This document shows positions 10,694-18,089 of a stretch of 64,000 bases of DNA, one piece after another. The notes beneath the pieces are model-generated. The model was not told where the DNA came from, ran no database searches, and saw nothing but the letters and a program-made list of their open reading frames with translations. Made by a program: the position numbers and the translations under genes. The number at the start of each line of letters is the position of its first letter. The first letter of the stretch is position 1. Source of the stretch: Streptomyces lienomycini. GTDB taxonomy: Bacteria > Actinomycetota > Actinomycetes > Streptomycetales > Streptomycetaceae. The stretch lies in the NCBI RefSeq assembly GCF_027947595.1, contig NZ_CP116257.1, positions 6,446,001 through 6,510,000 on the forward strand, written 5' to 3'.

Positions 10694-11994
10694 GCCTCCC
10701 GCTCGTCGCCGGTGCCGTCGCCCTGGTGGTGGTCGCCTGGCTGGCCGCGTGCGCGGAGGCGGGACTCGCGAGGGTCTCCAGCTTCCGCGCCGAGGAGGCG
10801 GTACGGTCCGGGCGCCGGGGCGGCGAGAAGCTCGCCCAGGTCGCCGCCGACCCGACGCGCTACCTCAACGTGGCGCTGCTGGTCCGCGTCGCCTGCGAGA
10901 TGGCGGCCGCCGCGCTGGTCACGTACGCCTGCCTGCGGCAGTTCGACGGCACCGCCGAGGCGCTGGTGATCGCCATCGCGGTGATGGTGCTGCTCTCCTA
11001 CGTGGCCGTCGGGGTGTCGCCGCGCACGATCGGGCGCCAGCATCCGCTGAACACGGCGACGGCCGCGGCGTACGTGCTGGTGCCGCTGGCCCGGGTGATG
11101 GGCCCGATCCCGTCGCTGCTCATCCTCATCGGCAACGCGCTCACGCCCGGCAAGGGCTTCCGCCGGGGCCCCTTCGCCTCGGAGGCGGAGTTGCGGGCGC
11201 TGGTGGACTACGCGGAGGCGGAGTCGCTGATCGAGGCCGACGAGCGCCGCATGGTGCACTCGGTGTTCGAGCTGGGCGACACGCTCGTGCGGGAGGTCAT
11301 GGTGCCGCGCACCGACCTCGTCGTCATCGAGCGGTACAAGACCATCCGGCAGGCCCTCACCCTCGCCCTGCGCTCCGGTTTCTCCCGGATACCGGTCACC
11401 GGGGACAGCGAGGACGACATCGTCGGCATCGTGTACCTGAAGGACCTGGTCCGCAGGACGCACATCAGCCGGGACGCGGAGAGCGACCTCGTCTCCACCG
11501 CGATGCGGCCCGCGTCCTTCGTGCCCGACACGAAGAACGCCGGTGACCTGCTGCGCGAGATGCAGAAGGAACGCAACCACGTCGCCGTCGTCATCGACGA
11601 GTACGGCGGCACGGCCGGCATCGTCACCATCGAGGACATCCTGGAGGAGATCGTCGGCGAGATCACCGACGAGTACGACCGGGAGCTGCCGCCGGTGGAG
11701 GAGCTGGGCGAGGACCGCTTCCGGGTGACCGCCCGCCTGGACATCACCGACCTGGGCGACCTGTACGGCCTGGACGAGTACGACGACGAGGACGTGGAGA
11801 CGGTCGGCGGTCTGCTGGCCAAGGCGCTGGGCCGGGTTCCGATCGCCGGGGCCTCGTCGATCGTGGAGCTGCCGGACGGCCGGGAACTGCGGCTGACCGC
11901 GGAGGCCGCCGCGGGCCGCCGGAACAAGATCGTGACGGTGCTGGTGGAGCCGGTCGCCGCGGCGAAGCCGGCCGAGGAGGCCGGCTCCGAATGA
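10690..11994 (+). CDS. Hemolysin/CorC-type membrane protein (CNNM-CBS-CorC)
   Basis: A 434-residue membrane protein. An N-terminal DUF21/CNNM domain of about 150 residues contains at least three hydrophobic segments (starting [18 protein letters not shown]). It is followed by a CBS pair ([14 protein letters not shown] and [20 protein letters not shown]) and a C-terminal CorC/HlyC domain. Proteins of this class are linked to magnesium and cobalt homeostasis; 'hemolysin' is a historical name. The ATG at 10690 overlaps the ybeY stop, and its own TGA overlaps the next start, so it is inside a tightly coupled operon with ybeY and the MmcQ-like gene. Confidence 0.92.
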   Translation: MSLPLVAGAVALVVVAWLAACAEAGLARVSSFRAEEAVRSGRRGGEKLAQVAADPTRYLNVALLVRVACEMAAAALVTYACLRQFDGTAEALVIAIAVMVLLSYVAVGVSPRTIGRQHPLNTATAAAYVLVPLARVMGPIPSLLILIGNALTPGKGFRRGPFASEAELRALVDYAEAESLIEADERRMVHSVFELGDTLVREVMVPRTDLVVIERYKTIRQALTLALRSGFSRIPVTGDSEDDIVGIVYLKDLVRRTHISRDAESDLVSTAMRPASFVPDTKNAGDLLREMQKERNHVAVVIDEYGGTAGIVTIEDILEEIVGEITDEYDRELPPVEELGEDRFRVTARLDITDLGDLYGLDEYDDEDVETVGGLLAKALGRVPIAGASSIVELPDGRELRLTAEAAAGRRNKIVTVLVEPVAAAKPAEEAGSE

Positions 11995-12362
11995 CCCCGG
12001 CCAAGCTGCGCGACTTCTGCCTCTCCTTCAACGCGGCGGAGGAGGACTTCCCCTTCAACCCGGAGACCTCGGTCTTCAAGGTGCTGGGGAAGATGTTCGC
12101 GCTCACCTCGCTGGACGGGCGCCCGCTCACCGTCAACCTCAAGTGCGACCCGGACGACGCCCTCCGGCTGCGGCGCGAGCACCCGGAGCTGATCGTCCCG
12201 GGCTGGCACATGAACAAGCGGCACTGGAACACGGTGACGGTGGGCGGCGGTCCCGGCGGCGGGCTCCCGGACCGTGTCGTCCGGGAGCTCGTGGAGGACT
12301 CGTACGACCTGGTGGTCGCCGGTCTACCGCGCGCGGAGCGGCTCCGCCTCGACCGCCCCTGA
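11991..12362 (+). CDS. MmcQ/YjbR family protein
   Basis: A 123-residue protein matching the MmcQ/YjbR double-wing fold: LRDFCLSFNAAEEDFPF at the N terminus, KMFALTSLDGRPLTVNLKCDP, then HMNKRHWNTVTV. The family is described as DNA-binding-like, but its role is not settled. The start overlaps the corC stop by four bases (ATGA), placing it at the end of the phoH-ybeY-corC transcription unit. No unusual feature. Confidence 0.9.
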   Translation: MTPAKLRDFCLSFNAAEEDFPFNPETSVFKVLGKMFALTSLDGRPLTVNLKCDPDDALRLRREHPELIVPGWHMNKRHWNTVTVGGGPGGGLPDRVVRELVEDSYDLVVAGLPRAERLRLDRP

Positions 12363-12398
12363 ACCGGGGCCCGTGGCAGCGCTCCGTATGCTGCCCCC

Positions 12399-12752
12399 AT
12401 GACCGAGACTCCCGACCTCCAGCCCGAGGACCGCAAGATCGTCACCCTGGCCCGCTCGGCCCGCGCCCGCAACGGCGTGCCCGAGGGCGCGGCGGTACGC
12501 GACGAGACCGGCCGTACGTACGTCGCCGGGACCGTCGCCCTGGATTCCCTCCATCTCAGCGCGCTGCGCACGGCGGTGGCGATGGCGGTGGCGTCCGGTG
12601 CGAAGTCGCTGGAGGCGGCGGCCGTGGTGACGGAGGCGGAGTCGGCGGCGGCGGAGGACCTGGCGGCGGTCCGGGACCTGGGCGGCCCGGAGACGCCGGT
12701 GCTGGTGGCCGGGCCGGACGGGACCGTACGGGAGACGGTCGGCGCGGGCTGA
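12399..12752 (+). CDS. Cytidine-deaminase-like protein without zinc ligands
   Basis: A 117-residue protein whose length, strand pattern and position just before era fit cytidine deaminase (the usual neighbour is cdd). The catalytic motif is missing. Where active enzymes have CAERTA, this protein has SALRTA at residues 54-59, so the first zinc ligand and the proton-shuttling Glu are lost. The second PCxxC pair is also absent; the protein has no cysteines at all. It is therefore unlikely to deaminate cytidine by the known mechanism and may be a structural or regulatory relative. TATGCT six bases before ATG 12399 suggests a leaderless transcript of its own. Confidence 0.75.
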   Translation: MTETPDLQPEDRKIVTLARSARARNGVPEGAAVRDETGRTYVAGTVALDSLHLSALRTAVAMAVASGAKSLEAAAVVTEAESAAAEDLAAVRDLGGPETPVLVAGPDGTVRETVGAG

Positions 12753-12768
12753 CGACGGACAGCGGCCC

Positions 12769-13194
12769 TCAGGATTCCGTCCGCGGCCGGAGCGTGAACT
12801 CGCACCAGACCGCCTTGCCGGGCGCCCGCTCCCGCACACCCCACCCGTCGGACAGCGCGGCCACCAGCAGCAGCCCCCGGCCGCCCTCGTCCCGCCCGTC
12901 CCGCCCGCCGGTGATGCGCGGTACCCCGCCCCCGCTGTCGTGCACCTCGACCCGCAGCACCCTGCCGTCGTAGCGCAGGAAGAGCAGGAACAGCCGTCCG
13001 GGCGGTACGCCGTGCAGCAGCGCGTTGGTGACCAGCTCACTCACGCACAGCAGCACGTCGTCGCCGCGTTCGGTGTCGGCGAGCCCCCAGCCGGCCAGGG
13101 TCTCGTGGGCGTACCGCCTGGCGTCGGGCACGGCGCGGCGTTCACGGCGGAAGAACTTCTCCCGCAGCGGCGGGATGCGGAGCGTCTCGTTCAC
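12769..13194 (-). CDS. RsbW-like ATP-binding regulator
   Basis: A 141-residue protein with one HATPase domain of the anti-sigma-factor type. The N-box is ELVTNALLHG near residues 52-61, and G-boxes are VEVHDSGGG and GGRGLLLVAALSDGWGV. Such proteins in Streptomyces act as anti-sigma factors or kinases of anti-anti-sigma factors. It starts with GTG 13194, without a clear ribosome site. It is divergent from the XRE-DUF397 pair; RsbW-like ATPase, XRE/DUF5753 and DUF397 together form the recurrent abaA/whiJ-like developmental cassette. Confidence 0.87.
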   Translation of the reverse strand: MNETLRIPPLREKFFRRERRAVPDARRYAHETLAGWGLADTERGDDVLLCVSELVTNALLHGVPPGRLFLLFLRYDGRVLRVEVHDSGGGVPRITGGRDGRDEGGRGLLLVAALSDGWGVRERAPGKAVWCEFTLRPRTES

Positions 13195-13306
13195 GGGACA
13201 AGAGTCACGTGGGGTGACTACCGTTTATCACCGGGTGAGCACGTACGGATTTTTTGTACGGGTTCGCGGTGGTCACGCACGGGCCCATGTGGGGAGGTGA
13301 GTCGGC

Positions 13307-14152
13307 ATGAACTCCAGGAATCCTTCGCGCACCGCACGCAGTGCGCGCAAGAAGAACCTTTCGGCCATGCGGATGCTGGGCGGCCAGCTCGGCACCGCCC
13401 GGCGCGCGGCGGGGCTCACCCAACGCGAGCTGGGTGAGCGGCTGATGCTGGACGAGGAGACGGTCGCGTCGATCGAGCAGGGCCGCCGCCCGCTCAAGCC
13501 AGATTTGGCGGAGCTGCTGGACGAGCTGCTGGAGACGAGGGGCCTGCTGGCGGCGGGGGTGGCCAATCTCCCGGAGGTCGACCAGTTCCCGATGTGGGCG
13601 GAGCTGTACATCCAGCACGAGCGGGAGGCCGTAGCGCTGTCCTGGTACGACAACGCGGTCCTGCCCGGCCTGCTCCAGACGGAGGCGTACGCGCGTGCCG
13701 TCCTGCGCAACCGCGTCCCCGCCTACGACGAGGCCGAGGTCGAGTCCCGCACCGCCGCCCGCGTCGAGCGCCAGGAGATCCTGCACCGCGCCTGCCCGCC
13801 CACGCTGAGCTTCGTGGTGTGGGAGCCGGTGCTGCGCCTGGCGCTCGGCGGCCCGGACGTCCACACCGAGCAACTGCGCCACCTGCGCACGCTCGCCGAA
13901 CTCCCCGGCCTGGCCCTCCAGTTCCTCCCCCTGGACAGCCCGCACCACGCGGGCCTGGACGGCCCGTTCATCCTCCTGGAGACCCCGGACCACCAGCATC
14001 TCGCCTACACGGAGTCGCAGCGCGGCAGCCAGTGGGTCTCCGGCCCGGACGAGGTGTCCATCCTGGCGCGCAAGTATGCGATGCTGCGGACACAGGCCCT
14101 GACCGTTCAGGACTCCCTGGGCCTGCTCGACCGTCTGCTAGGAGAGCGATGA
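13307..14152 (+). CDS. XRE regulator with DUF5753 domain
   Basis: A 281-residue protein. The helix-turn-helix lies at about residues 24-75 (GGQLGTARRAAGLTQRELGE then EETVASIEQGRRP), and the remaining 190 residues are a DUF5753 domain (ALSWYDNAVLPGLLQTEAYA). GGGGAGGTG upstream of ATG 13307 gives a strong ribosome site. Streptomyces carry many such regulators, each paired with a DUF397 protein and often an RsbW-like ATPase; WhiJ is the studied example, linked to development. The stop overlaps the DUF397 start, so both are made together. Its DNA target is unknown. Confidence 0.93.
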   Translation: MNSRNPSRTARSARKKNLSAMRMLGGQLGTARRAAGLTQRELGERLMLDEETVASIEQGRRPLKPDLAELLDELLETRGLLAAGVANLPEVDQFPMWAELYIQHEREAVALSWYDNAVLPGLLQTEAYARAVLRNRVPAYDEAEVESRTAARVERQEILHRACPPTLSFVVWEPVLRLALGGPDVHTEQLRHLRTLAELPGLALQFLPLDSPHHAGLDGPFILLETPDHQHLAYTESQRGSQWVSGPDEVSILARKYAMLRTQALTVQDSLGLLDRLLGER

Positions 14153-14394
14153 ACGCCAAAGCACTTCAGTGGTTCAAGTCGACCTACAGCGGCAGCGAGG
14201 GCGGCGCCTGCCTCGAAGTCGCCTACGCCTGGCACAAGTCCAGCTACAGCAGCGACGAGGGCGGGCAGTGCGTGGAGGTGGCCGCCTGCCCCCACACCGT
14301 CCACGTCCGCGACTCCAAGAACCCGGCCGCCGACGGCCCCACCTTCCAGGTCACCAGCGACGCCTGGGCCGCCTTCACGACGTTCGTCGGGTAG
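14149..14394 (+). CDS. DUF397 protein with a duplicated N-terminal half-motif
   Basis: An 81-residue protein that starts inside the stop of the XRE gene (ATGA). A complete DUF397 unit is visible as WHKSSYSSDEGGQCVEVA followed by HVRDSKNP and an aromatic end FTTFVG. In front of it lies a second, partial copy: WFKSTYSGSEGGACLEVA at about residues 8-25, which runs straight into the complete one. DUF397 proteins accompany DUF5753 regulators and probably modulate them. The partial duplication adds a second surface and is unusual but not unique. Confidence 0.88.
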   Translation: MNAKALQWFKSTYSGSEGGACLEVAYAWHKSSYSSDEGGQCVEVAACPHTVHVRDSKNPAADGPTFQVTSDAWAAFTTFVG

Positions 14395-14752
14395 CACCCG
14401 GAGGGGGCGGCAGGGCTCCAGACAGTGCCACGCACATCGGGCGTGTGCGGCACGCCCGCGACGTGAAGACGATCCCGTGGACGCCCCGGATACGGGTGCG
14501 GAGGAATTTCGGGAGGCCGCTTACTGGCAGGCGCACGGAGTGCTGTCACAGACCGCGTGCGACTGGCAGCGTGCTGAGCTCACCGAACGTCCCGGCGTCT
14601 GCGGCGCACCTCCCGGCGTGGGGATCCGAGTGCGCCTGCGCCCGCCGCCGGCCCTGTCATGTACCCGCTAACCATGGACCGGAAGGCGGACTGTGCCGGG
14701 TGCGGACCGAGGCCGGTCGGCGGGGCTCCGTGGATCAGGGACAATGGGCGCC
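14395..14752 (+). other. Intergenic region before era
   Basis: No convincing gene is seen. A perfect 8-bp hairpin with a five-base loop (CGGGCGTG/CACGCCCG, 14438-14458) begins 44 bases after the DUF397 stop and may end that transcript. GACAAT at 14740-14745 is the probable -10 box of era. The remaining bases show no coding bias or repeats that I can recognise. Confidence 0.6.
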
Positions 14753-15706
14753 ATGAGCGTTCGTACCCAGTCATCCGAAGAACCGGCCGAGACTGTTCAC
14801 CGGGCCGGCTTCGCCTGCTTCGTGGGCCGCCCCAACGCGGGCAAGTCCACCCTCACGAACGCTCTGGTCGGGCAGAAGGTGGCGATCACCTCCAACCGCC
14901 CGCAGACCACCCGGCACACCGTGCGGGGCATCGTGCACCGGGAGGACGCGCAGCTGATCCTGGTGGACACCCCGGGGCTGCACAAGCCGCGCACGCTGCT
15001 GGGCGAGCGGCTCAACGACGTGGTGCGCACCACGTGGGCCGAGGTGGACGTCATCGGCTTCTGCCTGCCGGCGAACGAGAAGCTGGGCCCCGGCGACCGC
15101 TTTATCGCCAAGGAGCTGGCGGGGATCAGGAAGACCCCGAAGGTCGCGATCGTCACCAAGACCGACCTGGTGGACTCCAAGACGCTGGCCGAGCAGCTCA
15201 TCGCGATCGACCAGCTCGGCCAGGAGCTGGGGATCGCCTGGGCGGAGATCGTCCCGGTGTCGGCCACCGGCAACCAGCAGGTGGACCTGCTCGCCGATCT
15301 GCTGGCCCCGATGCTGCCCGAGAGCCCCGCGCTCTACCCCGAGGGCGACCTGACGGACGAGCCCGAGCAGGTCATGGTCGCGGAGCTGATCCGCGAGGCC
15401 GCGCTGGAGGGCGTACGGGACGAGCTGCCGCACTCCATCGCGGTGGTCGTCGAGGAGATGCTCCCGCGCGAGGACCGCCCCGCCGACAAGCCCCTCCTGG
15501 ACATCCACGCCAACGTCTACATCGAGCGCCCCAGCCAGAAGGGCATCATCATCGGCCCCAAGGGCAAGCGCCTGAAGGACGTCGGCATCAAGTCCCGCAA
15601 GCAGATCGAGGCGCTGCTCGGTACGCCGGTCTTCCTGGACCTGCACGTGAAGGTGGCGAAGGACTGGCAGCGCGACCCGAAGCAGCTGCGGCGGCTCGGG
15701 TTCTGA
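14753..15706 (+). CDS. era: GTPase Era
   Basis: A 317-residue GTPase. G1 is GRPNAGKS, G2 TTRH, G3 DTPG and G4 is present as TKTD; the last 90 residues are a KH domain with IIGPKGKRLKDVG. Era binds the 3' end of 16S rRNA and helps assemble the small subunit, acting with YbeY encoded nearby. I chose ATG 14753 because GACAAT lies seven bases upstream, making a leaderless transcript; an in-frame ATG at 14744 overlaps that -10 box and is probably untranslated. The gene is followed by an accessory region rather than recO or similar. Confidence 0.96.
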   Translation: MSVRTQSSEEPAETVHRAGFACFVGRPNAGKSTLTNALVGQKVAITSNRPQTTRHTVRGIVHREDAQLILVDTPGLHKPRTLLGERLNDVVRTTWAEVDVIGFCLPANEKLGPGDRFIAKELAGIRKTPKVAIVTKTDLVDSKTLAEQLIAIDQLGQELGIAWAEIVPVSATGNQQVDLLADLLAPMLPESPALYPEGDLTDEPEQVMVAELIREAALEGVRDELPHSIAVVVEEMLPREDRPADKPLLDIHANVYIERPSQKGIIIGPKGKRLKDVGIKSRKQIEALLGTPVFLDLHVKVAKDWQRDPKQLRRLGF

Positions 15707-15955
15707 CCCCGGCTTCCGGCTCCGCCAGTCCATCGGCAGACCATGACGGTGTGCACCACGGCCCGCTACCGGCCGCGGGCCCCGTCAGGTCTGCGAGGCG
15801 ATGGGCTGATGGTTGCGCCCAACAACATCGACACCATCCTCAAACGCGCCGCCAACCCCGCGAATTTCATGGTCGCCGCAGCCCTGATTGTCGCGCAGCA
15901 CCCTGGCGGTCAGCCTGCGTGTAAGAACTACCGAGAGAAGGGCAAGCGCCAGGAT

Positions 15956-17311
15956 TTACCCATTCCCTTCGATTTGATGGCCACGCCACCTAAGATATTC
16001 CACCCACTCATCAGCGTCCCACCCATCGAGCCTCCCCCATGCGAACTCATCGACTATTGCGAGTTCGGTTTCGCCGATCCTCTCCCTCACCAGGCGAAGC
16101 GCTGACATCCCGTACAGCGAGCGCTCCGCTATCGCGACTACCGCCTGTACCCACTTCCCTACGGGGTGGCAAACCAGGGCTGTAACTGCTTCATCGCTAC
16201 CGGCTAAATACCATTCATCCGAAGGTGACGTTCTCGTGGCACCTGAGACGAAATCGGCAAGCGTACCGTTCGGGTTCAGCATGTGGCGGATGGAAAGCGA
16301 CTGGAGCGTTTTCGTCAAAGATCTACCCGTGCCACTCGTCCGGTAATTATCGAGTAGGACTTTTTCATATTCACCCCCTACAAGTCCAGCGAAAATATCG
16401 AATCCCAAGCGTTCTTCCGCTTTCAGGGACTGGGCTAGTGGATCCAGTGAGTCCAGGTCTTCGATGAGCCTGTTCAGGCGTGCTCGTTCCGGCGTCAACG
16501 CGAGGGACGGCAAGTCGTCTATGCCATCTCCAGCCCGGAAAAACTTTGACTCGAAACAAATGGGATCCCAAGTCGCGACCTCCCCGTGCTCGCGCTCGTC
16601 CACGCCTCGAAGGAGCCCGGCAGGAGTAACGATAGCCCCATCGTACTGAACGTCTGAGTCAAGAATCCTTGACAGCTTCGCTGCATCCGGTGATGGTTCG
16701 TGAATCGGTAGATAGCCTTGACGTCCATCACTGGCGTGGTAGTGGAGAATGACCTGAACCGACCCGCCACCGGAGGAAAAGTGCCCCTTGGGACCGAGAC
16801 CGAGCGTAAATGAAACCTCTCGCCGGCATAGGTGGTCCAACACGAGGGCTGGATTAAGGGCGCGGGTCCTCCTTGAACCTTCCCTGAATGAGAAGGCATA
16901 ATCTGCGTCAGGTGGAGCCGCCCCGCTACCGGCCGACCGTGTCATGCCTGGATGATGCACCACGGTGACACTGTCGAAGATGTAGTCGATATCGCCGACA
17001 GCCCCCAACCATACGGTCGATTTTTGCTTCTTTGATCCTCTGGGCGGACTGACTACTTTCCTGAGCTCGACCCTGGGGGGAGTGTTATCGATCCCGATTG
17101 GGGGCTGGGAGGAATAGTTGAAGTTGTACTGGGTGCCGTCAATCGATACAGCCGAGGAATTATGAATTTCCAATTCGGGGCTACATCCGCGCGGCGGAGC
17201 CTGACGCTCCGGTGCTGGTTGGCCGAGCGCTTCACTCGCGGCACCACGGGCGCCCTCGTCGGCCTGTCCCTGCTCGTGCGCGGATGAACCCTCATCCCGG
17301 TGACCTGTCAT
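15956..17311 (-). CDS. Unknown protein with N-terminal amyloid-type motif
   Basis: A 451-residue protein from ATG 17311 (an in-frame GTG lies at 17320). Residues 1-45 are polar and low complexity. Residues about 47-67 read LEIHNSSAVSIDGTQYNFNY, a short repeat-like segment that aligns with the C-terminal motif of the divergent small protein at 17521-17901 (HNS-x2-V...TQ-[YH]-N-[FV]). The rest, about 380 residues, matches no family I know; I see no NACHT or Walker motif, protease triad or membrane segment. GC content and codon use are clearly lower than in neighbours, indicating acquisition. CATAGT seven bases before the ATG suggests a leaderless transcript. The motif-N-terminal layout resembles receptors in amyloid-signalling pairs; function is inference. 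Confidence 0.7.
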   Translation of the reverse strand: MTGHRDEGSSAHEQGQADEGARGAASEALGQPAPERQAPPRGCSPELEIHNSSAVSIDGTQYNFNYSSQPPIGIDNTPPRVELRKVVSPPRGSKKQKSTVWLGAVGDIDYIFDSVTVVHHPGMTRSAGSGAAPPDADYAFSFREGSRRTRALNPALVLDHLCRREVSFTLGLGPKGHFSSGGGSVQVILHYHASDGRQGYLPIHEPSPDAAKLSRILDSDVQYDGAIVTPAGLLRGVDEREHGEVATWDPICFESKFFRAGDGIDDLPSLALTPERARLNRLIEDLDSLDPLAQSLKAEERLGFDIFAGLVGGEYEKVLLDNYRTSGTGRSLTKTLQSLSIRHMLNPNGTLADFVSGATRTSPSDEWYLAGSDEAVTALVCHPVGKWVQAVVAIAERSLYGMSALRLVRERIGETELAIVDEFAWGRLDGWDADEWVEYLRWRGHQIEGNG

Positions 17312-17520
17312 GTGTTGCACTATGCACTGTTTGGCGTCTACTCGTACCGGGTTTCCATTTGATGGAGATCACGTTCGACTCGGCTTGCAGTCCGAAGGCA
17401 TGCGAGGTCTGGCACCCTGACAAGGTCAGTTTGCTGCATTGCGCACATATTCGAACACCGACTACCGTATCGTGACGACGTATCTTGGTGTTACGTGACA
17501 GGTCGACATGTGGGGGCTGC

Positions 17521-17901
17521 GTGGATTCGATCAGTTTGGTGATGACCGCGTTGGCCGCCGGGACTGCGGGTGGGTTGACCACGTCCGCGTCCTCAGCGGT
17601 GACGGACGCTTACGGGGCCCTTCGTGCTCGGCTGCGACAGCTCTTCGGGGATGATGAGCACGCTGTCGAGGTGTTGGAGCGTCATGAGGGAGATCCGGGG
17701 CAGTATCAGGAGCCGCTGCGATTGATGCTGGTGCGTGCTGACGCGGCGCGCGATGATGAAGTACTTTCAGCAGCTCGGGACCTGCTGGCCTCGGTGGCCT
17801 CTGACAGGCCCGCCAAGGAGAAGTACCACGTAGATGTACATAACTCACAAGGGGTGGCGGTCGGGAACGGCGTCACACAGCACAACGTCTTTCACAAGTA
17901 G
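17521..17901 (+). CDS. Bell-like small protein with C-terminal RHIM-like amyloid motif
   Basis: A 126-residue protein from GTG 17521 (five G just upstream). Its N terminus, VDSISLVMTALAAGTAGGLT, is hydrophobic and glycine/alanine rich, followed by helices to about residue 95 (SSAVTDAYGALRARLRQLFG). The tail, residues 104-124, is VDVHNSQGVAVGNGVTQHNV. That pattern, a helical Bell-type domain plus a short G-x-V-x-G amyloid motif at the C terminus, is what databases call RHIM-containing or BASS3 proteins in actinobacteria, thought to kill or damage the cell membrane when nucleated by a partner with the same motif. The divergent gene carries a matching motif. Domain calls are from memory. Confidence 0.75.
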   Translation: MDSISLVMTALAAGTAGGLTTSASSAVTDAYGALRARLRQLFGDDEHAVEVLERHEGDPGQYQEPLRLMLVRADAARDDEVLSAARDLLASVASDRPAKEKYHVDVHNSQGVAVGNGVTQHNVFHK

Positions 17902-17996
17902 AAGTACGACAGGACGTTTCCGTGGGTGTCCTTGACGTGGCCGAGGTTCCACCGCCAGGCCCCGTGCAGTGGGCGCTGGTGAAGATGGAGTGGTAG
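17892..17996 (-). pseudogene. Remnant of an RHS-type gene
   Basis: The minus strand encodes WRWNLGHVKDTHGNVLSYFY and a stop. W-x-W-N-L-x-H-V-x-D-T-H-G-N-x-x-[ST]-Y is typical of the strand repeats of RHS/insecticidal-toxin-like proteins in Streptomyces. Only about 35 residues are left, with no start codon, and the 3' end overlaps the end of the small amyloid-motif gene. It marks the region as a site of past insertion and deletion. Confidence 0.45.
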
Positions 17997-18089
17997 CAGT
18001 GATGCCGGTTCTGTGTGCAGTGCCGCCGGGCCGCACCGACGCCTGCACGGGCCGGCCCCTCTGACCCGGCCACTGGGCCATGCCGACGG

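Noticed and set aside
15743..15955. A plus-strand frame with MVAPNNIDTILKRAANPANF after era
   Set aside because: The composition looks partly coding, but I recognise no family, there is no ribosome site, and its remainder is antisense to the 451-residue gene. It could be a relic; not enough support to call it.
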